Positions 13,631 to 21,612 of a stretch of DNA of 64,000 nucleotides are shown here, one piece after another (the first letter of the stretch is position 1; every line of letters starts with the position of its first letter). Source of the DNA: Mesorhizobium_L sp035547755 (GTDB taxonomy: Bacteria; Pseudomonadota; Alphaproteobacteria; Rhizobiales; Rhizobiaceae). A program made the translations under genes and the position numbers. The stretch lies in assembly GCA_035547755.1 (NCBI GenBank), contig DASZUG010000055.1, positions 1-64,000 on the forward strand. The letters are read 5' to 3'. Under the pieces are notes generated by a model. That model saw nothing but the letters and a program-made list of their open reading frames with translations. It searched no databases and was not told the DNA's origin.

Positions 13631-14632
13631 ATGATGCATGGATTGGCGATGCGTAAACCGGCGGACAGGAAAGCCGCTATCGAGTCAGCGATACGGACGA
13701 TCAAGACCGAGCATGCCGGCGTCGTCGCCTTGGCGGAGGCGCTCGACAACGGGCTGGCGGAACCCTTTGCGGAAGCGGTGCAGCGCATTTCCGCGATCAC
13801 CGGGAGGGTTATCGTCACCGGCGTGGGGAAAAGCGGCCATATCGGCTCGAAGCTCGCCGCTACGCTGGCATCGACGGGAACGCCTGCATTTTTCGTCCAT
13901 CCTGCAGAGGCCAATCACGGCGACCTCGGCATGATCGGTCACGATGATGCGATTATTGCCATGTCATGGTCGGGTGAAACCGCGGAATTGAACGGAATCC
14001 TTGCCTATTCCCGCCGTTTCTCCATCCCGCTCATCGCCATCACCTCCGGCGTCACGTCGACGCTGGCGAAAGAGGCGGACACGGTGCTGTTGCTTCCCAC
14101 GGTTTCGGAGGCCTGCCCGCATGGACTCGCGCCAACGACCTCGACGCTTCTGCAACTCGTCATCGGCGATGCGCTGGCCATCGCGCTTCTGGAAGCGCGG
14201 GGCTTCACCGCCGACCATTTCCGCACCTTCCATCCGGGCGGCCGGCTCGGGGCAAGCCTGATGCATCTGGCGGAGATCATGCATACGGGCGAGGAGATGC
14301 CGATCGTGCCGCTCGGCGCCAGCATGCCCGACGCGATCACGATCCTGTCGCAAAAACGCTTCGGCTGCGTCTGTGTCATCGACGGGGAGGGGAAACTCGC
14401 GGGCATCGTCACCGATGGCGATCTTGCCCGCAATCTCAACCGCAATCTCGGCGCCATGACCGTCGAGGAGGTGATGACGCGCAATCCCAAGACCGCCGCG
14501 CCGGATATGCTTGCAAGCACTGCGACCGGCATCCTCAACGGCTATAATATCAGCGCGCTTGTCGTGGCGGAGGAAGGCAAACCGGTCGGCATCGTGCATT
14601 TCCACGATCTCTTGCGGATCGGCGTCGTCTGA
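13631..14632 (+). CDS. kpsF: KpsF/GutQ family arabinose-5-phosphate isomerase
   Basis: Interconverts D-arabinose 5-phosphate and D-ribulose 5-phosphate, the first step towards KDO of lipopolysaccharide or capsule. The 333-residue protein has an N-terminal SIS sugar isomerase domain (about 45-180; GVGKSGHIGSKLAATLASTGTP, MSWSGETAEL, HGLAPTTST) and two CBS domains (about 205-333). Met1/Met2 start at 13631 or 13634; a further Met lies at residue 7. In rhizobia the gene usually supplies KDO synthesis. It ends 18 bp from the convergent nfeD gene. Confidence 0.92.
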   Translation: MMHGLAMRKPADRKAAIESAIRTIKTEHAGVVALAEALDNGLAEPFAEAVQRISAITGRVIVTGVGKSGHIGSKLAATLASTGTPAFFVHPAEANHGDLGMIGHDDAIIAMSWSGETAELNGILAYSRRFSIPLIAITSGVTSTLAKEADTVLLLPTVSEACPHGLAPTTSTLLQLVIGDALAIALLEARGFTADHFRTFHPGGRLGASLMHLAEIMHTGEEMPIVPLGASMPDAITILSQKRFGCVCVIDGEGKLAGIVTDGDLARNLNRNLGAMTVEEVMTRNPKTAAPDMLASTATGILNGYNISALVVAEEGKPVGIVHFHDLLRIGVV

Positions 14633-14650
14633 CGGGACGTCCCGAGCCGT

Positions 14651-15115
14651 TCAGGCCGGCTCCACCACCAGTTCCATATCCTTTACCGCGGTAACGCGAA
14701 CGCGCGCGCCGACGGGAAGGTCCGGGCCGGTGACGAGCCAGAACGTGTCGCCGAGGCGGATGCGGCCGCGTCCTTCCGCGATCGGTTCGGCAAGGGTGGC
14801 CGTCCGGCCGATCAGTTGTTCGGCGCGGCGATTGAGGAGGGGCTGATCGCTTTCTCCGCCGGTTTTCGCCATCACCTGTCGGCCGACATAGGCGGAAATG
14901 ACCGACAGGATCAGAAAGAGGACGACCTGCGCCTGCCAGACCCAGAATGCCGCATGCGCAAGCTGAAGCGTCAGCGCGCCGACGAGAATGGCGGCGATGC
15001 CGATCCACAACAGGAAGACACCCGGCACCAGGATCTCGAGGATCAGCAGCACCGAACCCAGGACCATCCAGTTCCAAGGACCGAGTTCGGTGAAGATGCG
15101 TTCAAGCATGGCCAT
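14651..15115 (-). CDS. NfeD-like membrane protein
   Basis: A 154-residue protein of the short NfeD family: three hydrophobic helices in the first 90 residues (WNWMVLGSVLLILEILVPGVFLLWIG and following) and a C-terminal OB-fold beta domain (TATLAEPIAEGRGRIRLGDTFW). Short NfeD proteins are almost always encoded with an SPFH/stomatin protein and are thought to assist membrane microdomain function. Here it follows the SPFH gene on the same strand after a 120 bp gap filled by a composite palindromic repeat, so the pair is probably still one transcript. Confidence 0.88.
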   Translation of the reverse strand: MAMLERIFTELGPWNWMVLGSVLLILEILVPGVFLLWIGIAAILVGALTLQLAHAAFWVWQAQVVLFLILSVISAYVGRQVMAKTGGESDQPLLNRRAEQLIGRTATLAEPIAEGRGRIRLGDTFWLVTGPDLPVGARVRVTAVKDMELVVEPA

Positions 15116-15124
15116 AGCCTCCGC

Positions 15125-15230
15125 TTGAGCAATTCCAGCAAACGTGCATAGCGGTTTTGCGGTCGGAATCGCGTAGAAACAACCAGATAGAGCATTCCCG
15201 TGATTCGGAGAAAAACGGAAATGCTCTAGT
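15125..15230 (-). repeat. Composite extragenic palindromic repeat of rhizobial type
   Basis: Two stem-loops in tandem between the SPFH and nfeD genes. One has arms GCAATTCC (15129-15136) and GGAATCGC (15165-15172). The other has 14-base arms at 15188-15201 and 15215-15228 that pair along their full length on the minus strand with one G-U pair. Sequences of this kind (GAGCAATTCC ... GGAATTGCGTAGAAAC ... TAGAGCATTTCCG) are, to my knowledge, dispersed in rhizobial genomes. As RNA it lies between two cotranscribed genes and could adjust nfeD expression or mRNA stability. Copy number in this genome is not visible here. Confidence 0.75.
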
Positions 15231-15235
15231 ATAGA

Positions 15236-16192
15236 TCACGACTGATCCTGGCCGGTGCGGGGCGGCCTGCTGGCGGAAGCCGCGCGTTGCGTCACCGGCG
15301 TCGCGTCATTGCCGAAAACTTCCTTGGCAATGGCGCCGATGCCGCCAAGCGATCCGACCAGAGAGGAGGCTTCGAGCGGCATCAGGACGATCTTGTTATT
15401 GGCCGAGGAGCCGATCCTGGCGAGCGCTTCGGTGTATTTCTGCGCCACGAAATAGTTGAGCGCCTGTACGTCGCCTTTGGAGATAGCCTCCGAAACGACC
15501 TGCGTGGCCCGCGCCTCGGCTTCCGCCGCGCGCTCGCGCGCCTCGGCATCGCGGAAGGCGGCTTCCCTGCGGCCTTCCGCTTCCAGTATCTGCGCCTGTT
15601 TCTTGCCTTCGGCCTCGAGAATCTGGGCGCGCTTCATGCGCTCGGCCATCATCTGGCGGGCCATGGAATCGACAAGGTTGGCGGGCGGGTTGATGTCCTT
15701 GATCTCGATCCGCGTCACCTTGATGCCCCAGGGGTGCGCGGCCTGATCGACGACGCGCAGCAGCCTTTCGTTGATCGCGTCGCGGTTGGAGAGCAGTTCA
15801 TCGAGATCCATCGATCCCATGACGGTGCGGATATTGGTCATGGTGAGGTTGAGGATCGCGTTTTCAAGCCCGGCGACCTGATAGGCGGCCTGGGCGGCGT
15901 TCAGCACCTGGTAGAAGGCAACGCCGTCGACGCCGACAATGGCGTTGTCGCGCGTTATGATCTCCTGCGAGGGCACGTCGAGCACCTGCTCCATCATGTT
16001 CATCTTCGCGCCGATGCGGTCGATGAAGGGAATGATGAGGCTCAGTCCAGGCGAGAGCGACTTGGTGTAGCGGCCGAAACGCTCGACGGTATAGTTGTAG
16101 CCCTGCGGAACCGTCTTGATTCCTGCGAACAGGAACAGGATGACGAGAATGACAAGAACCGCGATGAGAATATCGGAACCCGTGAACGCCAT
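15236..16192 (-). CDS. qmcA: SPFH/Band 7 (QmcA/stomatin-like) membrane protein
   Basis: A 318-residue inner membrane protein with one N-terminal transmembrane helix (IAVLVILVILFLFAGI), the SPFH domain starting KTVPQGYNYTVERFGRYTKSLSPGL, and a long Ala/Glu-rich coiled coil (about 180-235; ILEAEGKKQAQILEAEGRREAAF). This layout is that of QmcA/stomatin proteins, which form oligomers in membrane microdomains and associate with FtsH-type quality control. NfeD is encoded downstream, the normal pairing. The C-terminus is extended and polar (TPVTQRAASASRPP). Family is certain; the precise role is inferred. Confidence 0.9.
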   Translation of the reverse strand: MAFTGSDILIAVLVILVILFLFAGIKTVPQGYNYTVERFGRYTKSLSPGLSLIIPFIDRIGAKMNMMEQVLDVPSQEIITRDNAIVGVDGVAFYQVLNAAQAAYQVAGLENAILNLTMTNIRTVMGSMDLDELLSNRDAINERLLRVVDQAAHPWGIKVTRIEIKDINPPANLVDSMARQMMAERMKRAQILEAEGKKQAQILEAEGRREAAFRDAEARERAAEAEARATQVVSEAISKGDVQALNYFVAQKYTEALARIGSSANNKIVLMPLEASSLVGSLGGIGAIAKEVFGNDATPVTQRAASASRPPRTGQDQS

Positions 16193-16301
16193 ATCTTCCC
16201 CCGGTCGTGATACGGCAAGCGCCGCTGCGACAATGATCTAGGCACTGCGGTGGCGGCTTACAATGAAAATAGAGCGAGTTGGAAGCGGCGGAACTTGCGC
16301 T

Positions 16302-17369
16302 TTAATCCTGTATCCAGCCTGAAAGTTCCCGCCGCACCAAGGCCTCGAGCACCTGCATGCCTTCCTCGGAATCGTTCAGGCAGGGGATATGCGCGAAGTT
16401 CTTGCCGCCGGCATGGTGGAAGGTCTCCGCGACCTCCATCGCAATTTCCTGCAGCGTTTCGAGGCAATCCGCAGCGAAGCCGGGATTGAAGATCGCAACC
16501 GACTCGATCCCTTCCTTGGCCAGCCTTTCGACCGTCTCGGCCGTATAGGGTTTCAGCCATTCCTCCGGGCCGAAACGGGACTGGAAGGTTGTGATCAACT
16601 GCTTCTCGTCCATGCCCAGCCGCTTGCGCAGGAGGCGTGTCGTCTTTTGGCAATGGCAGTAATAGGGATCGCCCTTTTCGAAATAGCTTTTCGGAATACC
16701 GTGATAGGAGGCGATCAGGACTTCAGGTTTGAAAGAAAGCGTAGCGAGGTGCTTCTCGATCGATCGTGCCAGCGCCTCGATATAGGCCGGATCGTCATAA
16801 TAAGGCGGGACGATGCGGATCGCCGGTTGAAAACGGCGCTTCATCAGCACTTCGAAGAACTTGTCGTTCACCGTCGCCGTGGTCGCCGCCGAATATTGCG
16901 GATAGAGCGAAAACATCAACATGCGGTCACAGCCCTCGGCGATCATCCTCACCGCGACGCTTTCGATCGACGGCTTGCCATAGCGCATGGCCCAGTCGAC
17001 GACGACCGCCTCGTGCTCCTTCAGGGAGGCGGCGAGCTTTTCTCCCTGCGCGCGGGTGATGGTGCGAAGCGGCGATTCGTTCTGCTCGCGATTCCAGATC
17101 CTGTCGTAGAGCGCACCTGACCTTTTCGGCCTTACATTGAGGACGATGCCATAGAGGATCGGATACCAATAGGCGCGGGGCCATTCGATGACGCGCCTGT
17201 CGGACAGGAATTCCTTGAGATAGCGGCGCATCGAGGCTTTGTCTGTACCCTCGGGCGTGCCGAGATTGACAAGCAGGACGCCGACCTTGCCGGTGCGAAC
17301 CGTGGGGTGGCCGGCGGGAAGACCAATCTCCCGTTCGGCAGATTCGGTGCTTGTTGTCGATACGTCCAC
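16302..17369 (-). CDS. hemH: Ferrochelatase
   Basis: Terminal enzyme of protohaem synthesis: inserts Fe2+ into protoporphyrin IX. At 355 residues it has normal bacterial length. The metal-insertion histidine is His223 in ASYHGIPKSY and the conserved acidic partner Glu304 is in DCLETLQEI; the N-terminal VGVLLVNLGTPEG and the MFSLYPQYSAATTATV block are diagnostic. The start ATG is at 17369; the first 27 residues are variable. The gene stands alone with 5'-nucleotidase upstream on the same strand and the SPFH gene downstream. No iron-responsive box could be assigned upstream by eye. Confidence 0.96.
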   Translation of the reverse strand: MDVSTTSTESAEREIGLPAGHPTVRTGKVGVLLVNLGTPEGTDKASMRRYLKEFLSDRRVIEWPRAYWYPILYGIVLNVRPKRSGALYDRIWNREQNESPLRTITRAQGEKLAASLKEHEAVVVDWAMRYGKPSIESVAVRMIAEGCDRMLMFSLYPQYSAATTATVNDKFFEVLMKRRFQPAIRIVPPYYDDPAYIEALARSIEKHLATLSFKPEVLIASYHGIPKSYFEKGDPYYCHCQKTTRLLRKRLGMDEKQLITTFQSRFGPEEWLKPYTAETVERLAKEGIESVAIFNPGFAADCLETLQEIAMEVAETFHHAGGKNFAHIPCLNDSEEGMQVLEALVRRELSGWIQD

Positions 17370-17457
17370 GGATCGCCTCCAGATGTCGCCTAGTTAACGA
17401 ATGGAGGGGAGATTTCAATGCCGCCCGTGGCCGCAGGCCGCCAGCGATTTCCGATCC

Positions 17458-19464
17458 TCAAGGAACGATCAGCGTATCGCCGGGGTGGATCGGCTTGCCC
17501 TTGAGCGCAGGATTTGCATTGGCGATTGCCTTCCAGCGGTCGCCGTCGCCATAGAGGATGCGGGCGATCTTCCAAAGACTGTCGCCCCGCTCGACCGTAT
17601 AAGTACGTGAGGAGTTTTCTTTCGGAGCCGCAACAGTATGAGGTCGCTTTGCGGGAGCCTGCGGCGCGGGTTCGGCCGGGATGACCGGCGGCTGGAACGC
17701 GATGGTTCCCGACATGGCGGGAAGATCGGGTATCTCGGTCTTGCCTATGGCTGCGGCAGGTGACGTAACCTTTGCGGGCGCAGCGTTCGCGGAAGCGCTC
17801 GCTTCGGCGGGAGCGGCCAACTCCTGCTCTTTCTGCAGGCGATTGATCACGACCGGCGTGACATTCTGGATGCGGCCGTCGAGATGGGGTGTATAGGGTT
17901 GATGCTTCTGCAGGTAATCGACAAGCACATCCGCCAGATTCGGCCCGAAATCATAGGCGTCCTTCGCCTTGTCGCGAAAAACGGCGTAGCCGTCGCCGCC
18001 GGCGCGCATGTAATTGTTTGAGACGACCAGATAGGTTTTCGCGGGATCAATCGGCTTCCAGCCAGCGCCATCGAGAATTTCGACCGATTTGATCCGGCCG
18101 CCATTCGGCGGCATGGATCGGTCGAAGGTGTAGCGGAGGCCCGCAACCTGGGGGAAACGGCCGGCATTGTCTTCGATCTGACTGACGCCGTTCTCGAGTG
18201 CGGAGATGATATCCTTGCCGGAAAGCTGGAAGGTGGCGAGCGTGTTCTGGAAGGGCAACACATCCAGCACGTCGCCCATCGTCACCTGGCCATCTCCGAT
18301 GGAGGCCCGGAGGCCGCCGCCATTGATGATGGCGATCGTCACGCCCTGTTTGCGCACTCTCTCCAGCATGGCATCCGCAACGAGATCGCCCATCGTGCAT
18401 TCCCGCTTGCGGCAAGTCTCGCGATTGCCGTCTATCGGCGCGGTCGTTTCGGCGACAGGCTTCGACTTAACGGCGGCGATCGGGCCCGCCAGTTCGCGAA
18501 CACGCGCCAGCACCCCCTGATCGGGCTTGATGCCCGCATCGAGCGGGATCGGGTCGCCGGAGGCTTCCTTCACCACACCCTTGTCGTCAAAGGTGACGGT
18601 GACTTCACCCAGATATTTGGAATAGGAGGCGGCGGTGACGATGGGCACCTCATAACCTTCGGGGTTCTGGACGAAAGTCGGATAGGGACCGGCTGCCTTA
18701 GGATCTGTGTTCGACAGCAGCGTGTGGGAATGGCCGCCGACAACGACGTCCACGCCCGGTATTTTGGCAATTGCAGTCATGTCCCGGTGGTAGCCGACAT
18801 GGGTGAGCGCGATGATCTTGTCGACGCCCTGATTCCTGAGGTCGCTTATGGCTTTGGCGATCGCCTGGACATCATTGCCGATCAGGACATGCGGTCCAGG
18901 CGAGGAAATGACATCGGTGTCGTTGACCACTGCGCCGACAATACCGATTTTCTGGCCGCCGACGGTCAGCACGACATAGGGCTTTACACGGTTGCCGATC
19001 CTGGCGTGGATATCCGGCAGCACATTGGCTCCCAGAACCGGAAAATGGACCTTTTCGAGAAACGCTGCGAGCCCTTCCTCGCCATCATCGAATTCGTGGT
19101 TGCCGACGGTCATCGCGTCGACCTTGAAGAGATTGGTGAACTCGGCCTCCACCGCCCCCTTGTAGGTCGTGTAGAAAAGCGATCCTTGGAAATTGTCGCC
19201 GGCATCCAGCAAGATGACGTTCTTGCCGGCAAATTTCTGCCGCTCCTGGTCGATGGCGGCCTTCAGCCGCGCCGCGCCACCAATGCAGGCGTTCTTACGT
19301 TCATCATCGGTGGTACAGGTCGCATCGAATTTGTTGATCGGTTCGATGCGGCTGTGCCAGTCGTTGAAGTGCAGGATCGTCAAGCTGTAATCGGCAAGCG
19401 CCGCAGCCGTCGAAAAGGCCAGGAGCGGCGCCGCCAGGAGGGCCGCGAGGGCCGTCTTTCTCAT
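17458..19464 (-). CDS. Periplasmic 5'-nucleotidase/UshA-type phosphohydrolase with C-terminal LysM domain
   Basis: A 668-residue exported protein. After a signal peptide ending in ALA (about residue 24) comes a calcineurin-like metallophosphatase domain with DWH, GDNFQGS, GNHEFD and GGHSHT metal-binding motifs, then the 5_nucleotid_C substrate domain (INGGGLRASI, NNYMRAGGDGY). Such enzymes hydrolyse nucleotides or UDP-sugars in the periplasm for phosphate and nucleoside salvage. A proline/alanine-rich linker leads to a LysM domain at residues 620-668 (YTVERGDSLWKIARIL), which would tether it to peptidoglycan. The substrate is not determined by sequence. Downstream is hemH, upstream the omp10-like gene, all on the minus strand. 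Confidence 0.9.
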   Translation of the reverse strand: MRKTALAALLAAPLLAFSTAAALADYSLTILHFNDWHSRIEPINKFDATCTTDDERKNACIGGAARLKAAIDQERQKFAGKNVILLDAGDNFQGSLFYTTYKGAVEAEFTNLFKVDAMTVGNHEFDDGEEGLAAFLEKVHFPVLGANVLPDIHARIGNRVKPYVVLTVGGQKIGIVGAVVNDTDVISSPGPHVLIGNDVQAIAKAISDLRNQGVDKIIALTHVGYHRDMTAIAKIPGVDVVVGGHSHTLLSNTDPKAAGPYPTFVQNPEGYEVPIVTAASYSKYLGEVTVTFDDKGVVKEASGDPIPLDAGIKPDQGVLARVRELAGPIAAVKSKPVAETTAPIDGNRETCRKRECTMGDLVADAMLERVRKQGVTIAIINGGGLRASIGDGQVTMGDVLDVLPFQNTLATFQLSGKDIISALENGVSQIEDNAGRFPQVAGLRYTFDRSMPPNGGRIKSVEILDGAGWKPIDPAKTYLVVSNNYMRAGGDGYAVFRDKAKDAYDFGPNLADVLVDYLQKHQPYTPHLDGRIQNVTPVVINRLQKEQELAAPAEASASANAAPAKVTSPAAAIGKTEIPDLPAMSGTIAFQPPVIPAEPAPQAPAKRPHTVAAPKENSSRTYTVERGDSLWKIARILYGDGDRWKAIANANPALKGKPIHPGDTLIVP

Positions 19465-19532
19465 TCTTCCATTCTCCGCCCGCCAAACGGGGCCATACCG
19501 GCTCTCGGAATAGGTCGCGGAGATTTCCTAAC

Positions 19533-19928
19533 CTAAGCCTGCCGGCGATTGAGCACGAAACGCGTTCCCGACGCCAGGGTGCAGTTCATCTGACTTCTGG
19601 AGACCAGCAGGCAGGCCGCCGTGGTCCGCTTCTGGCTCTTTATCGAATAGAAATCGAGATCGATCGTCGATTGGTCGCGGACGGAATAGGTTCCGCTCGT
19701 CAACTGCTCGCCGGTCTGGACGGAGCGGGATTCGAAGGAGCCGTTTCGAAGCGTCGAGACAGCGACGCCATCGGTGCCGATCCATTGTCCGTCAAAGGGC
19801 GACGAGGCCACCGGAGCGACCGCCGGCCCCTCCAATCCGTGAGGCCTTGACTGGCAGCCCGCAAGCACCATTGCGAGTCCACTGAAAGCGGCCAGAGCGG
19901 CCACGCGCGCGTTCATCATCCCGATCAT
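19533..19928 (-). CDS. omp10: Omp10-like outer membrane lipoprotein
   Basis: A small lipoprotein: the signal sequence ends in the lipobox LAGC, so a lipidated cysteine begins the mature chain of about 110 residues. The mature part (GQWIGTDGVAVSTLRNGSFESRS ... MNCTLASGTRFVLNRRQA) resembles Brucella Omp10, including the central GNGIFETR-like motif and two Cys residues near the end. Start chosen at the ATG 19928 (MIGMMNAR), directly after GAGGAGAGG; ATG 19919 is equally plausible. The upstream in-frame extension to 20057 overlaps the homospermidine synthase gene and lacks support. Structural envelope role is presumed; the assignment rests on remembered similarity. Confidence 0.75.
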   Translation of the reverse strand: MIGMMNARVAALAAFSGLAMVLAGCQSRPHGLEGPAVAPVASSPFDGQWIGTDGVAVSTLRNGSFESRSVQTGEQLTSGTYSVRDQSTIDLDFYSIKSQKRTTAACLLVSRSQMNCTLASGTRFVLNRRQA

Positions 19929-20026
19929 CCTCTCCTCGGTCCGATTGCTTCCGTCTTGGCCCGAAAAGACCTCGAAAGCAAGGACGGCCCTGCGGCGCAC
20001 CATCGCACCGACGCGTGGAGGAATGC

Positions 20027-21472
20027 TCAGCGGACCAAAACGTTGCGAAATTGCCACGGGTCGTGGGTGTCAATATCCTCCTCGAAGAGGCCGGGCCGTC
20101 CTTCGAGCGGGGTCCAATCCGTATAATAGCCCTTCACGGGACCGAGATAAGACGACTGGATTTCGAGGCAGCGCCGGTAATCCATCTCGTCGGTCTCGAC
20201 GATGCCAGCCTTGGGATTTTCAAGCGCCCACACCATGCCGGCCAGCACCGCGGAAGTCACCTGCAGGCCGGTGGCATTCTGGTAGGGGGCGAGTTTGCGG
20301 GTTTCTTCGAGCGAAAGTTGCGAACCATACCAATAGGCATTCTTCGCATGGCCGTAGAGGAGTACGCCCAATTCATCGATGCCGTCGACCAGTTCGTTCT
20401 CGTCGAGAACATGCTGGACCGGCTGCGGCTTTCCCCCGGCGCCGAACATCTCGCCCAGTGACAGAACGGCATCGTTGGAAGGATGGTAAGCGTAGTGGCA
20501 GGTCGGGCGGTAGCTCACTTTCTCCTTCTTGTCCCTGAGCGTGAAGAATTCGGCGATCGAAATCGATTCGTTGTGCGTGACCAGAAATCCGTATTGCGGG
20601 CCCGGGGTCGGACACCACGTCCTGACGCGCGTGTTGGCGCCCGGCTGCTCCAGATAGATCGCCGTCTTCGGGCCGTGTTTTTGCTTCTGCGCGTTCTTCG
20701 GCAACCATTTCTCGTGCGTGCCCCAGCCGAGTTCGGCGGGCTGAAGACCCTCGGCGACAAAGCCTTCCACAGACCATGTGTTCCAGAAGACGTTCATCGG
20801 CTTTGGCTTCTTCGTGCGCTGCGTGTCGCGCTCTGCGATATGGATGCCCTTGACCCCGGCCTTCTTCATAAGTCTCGCCCAGCCATGGCGGTCTGAGGCC
20901 GCCGGTTCCTCGAATTCCAGCCGCAAGTCGCGCGCCAGATCGACAAGCGCCTTCTTCACGAACCAGGACACCATCCCAGGATTGGCGCCGCAGCAGGATA
21001 CGGCGGTCGTACCGCCCGGATGCTTCGTCTTTTCCGCCACGACCGTCTGACGGAGCGCATAGTTCGTGCGAGCGGCATTGCCGGCTTGGGCGTCCAGGTA
21101 GAAACCCGGCCATGGTTCGATAACCGTATCGATATAGAGGACGCCGAGCTTGCGGCAGAGTCTCATGATGTCGAGCGACGAGGTGTCGACGGAAAGGTTG
21201 ACACAGAAACCCTGGCCCGCGCCGTTGGTCAGGAGCGGCGTCAGCAATTCCTCGTAATTCTTCTTCGTGACGGCTTCCTGGACAAAAGCGATGCCGCGGT
21301 CGTCGAGCAGCTTCCTGTTTTCATCGTTCGGGTCGATCACAACCAGGCGCGACTTGTCGAATTTGAAATGCCGCTCGATGAGGGGCAGCGCACCCCGGCC
21401 GATCGAGCCGAAGCCGATCATCACGACGGGACCGCTGATCTCTCCATGGATAGGCCAATTCGCTTTCGCCAT
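20027..21472 (-). CDS. hss: Homospermidine synthase
   Basis: NAD-dependent enzyme that joins two putrescine molecules (or putrescine plus spermidine) to give sym-homospermidine, the major polyamine of many rhizobia. The 481-residue protein from ATG 21472 (MAKANWPIHGEISGPVVMIGFGSIGRGALPLIERHF) has family length and the N-terminal Rossmann motif GFGSIGRG; the saccharopine dehydrogenase-like layout and motifs such as SCCGANPGMVSWFVKKAL and YGHAKNAYWYGSQL fit bacterial Hss. An upstream in-frame ATG at 21541 would add 23 residues outside the family. With the ornithine decarboxylase at 54.7 kb it forms the ornithine-putrescine-homospermidine route. Confidence 0.95.
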   Translation of the reverse strand: MAKANWPIHGEISGPVVMIGFGSIGRGALPLIERHFKFDKSRLVVIDPNDENRKLLDDRGIAFVQEAVTKKNYEELLTPLLTNGAGQGFCVNLSVDTSSLDIMRLCRKLGVLYIDTVIEPWPGFYLDAQAGNAARTNYALRQTVVAEKTKHPGGTTAVSCCGANPGMVSWFVKKALVDLARDLRLEFEEPAASDRHGWARLMKKAGVKGIHIAERDTQRTKKPKPMNVFWNTWSVEGFVAEGLQPAELGWGTHEKWLPKNAQKQKHGPKTAIYLEQPGANTRVRTWCPTPGPQYGFLVTHNESISIAEFFTLRDKKEKVSYRPTCHYAYHPSNDAVLSLGEMFGAGGKPQPVQHVLDENELVDGIDELGVLLYGHAKNAYWYGSQLSLEETRKLAPYQNATGLQVTSAVLAGMVWALENPKAGIVETDEMDYRRCLEIQSSYLGPVKGYYTDWTPLEGRPGLFEEDIDTHDPWQFRNVLVR

Positions 21473-21612
21473 TCCGCAAAACCCTCTCTCGTTCAAGGCA
21501 TAGTCGATCGACCTTGGGTGGCTAACCCATATGCCCGTCACAATAAAGGGGATTCCGGAAAAGAAGGTTTCCGGTAAACGGCGGCGTCAGGGAGTAAATC
21601 CGGTCCTTCTTG

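Noticed and set aside
14634..14643. GGGACGTCCC palindrome between kpsF and nfeD stop codons
   Set aside because: Ten bases without a loop or T-tract, likely chance in GC-rich DNA.
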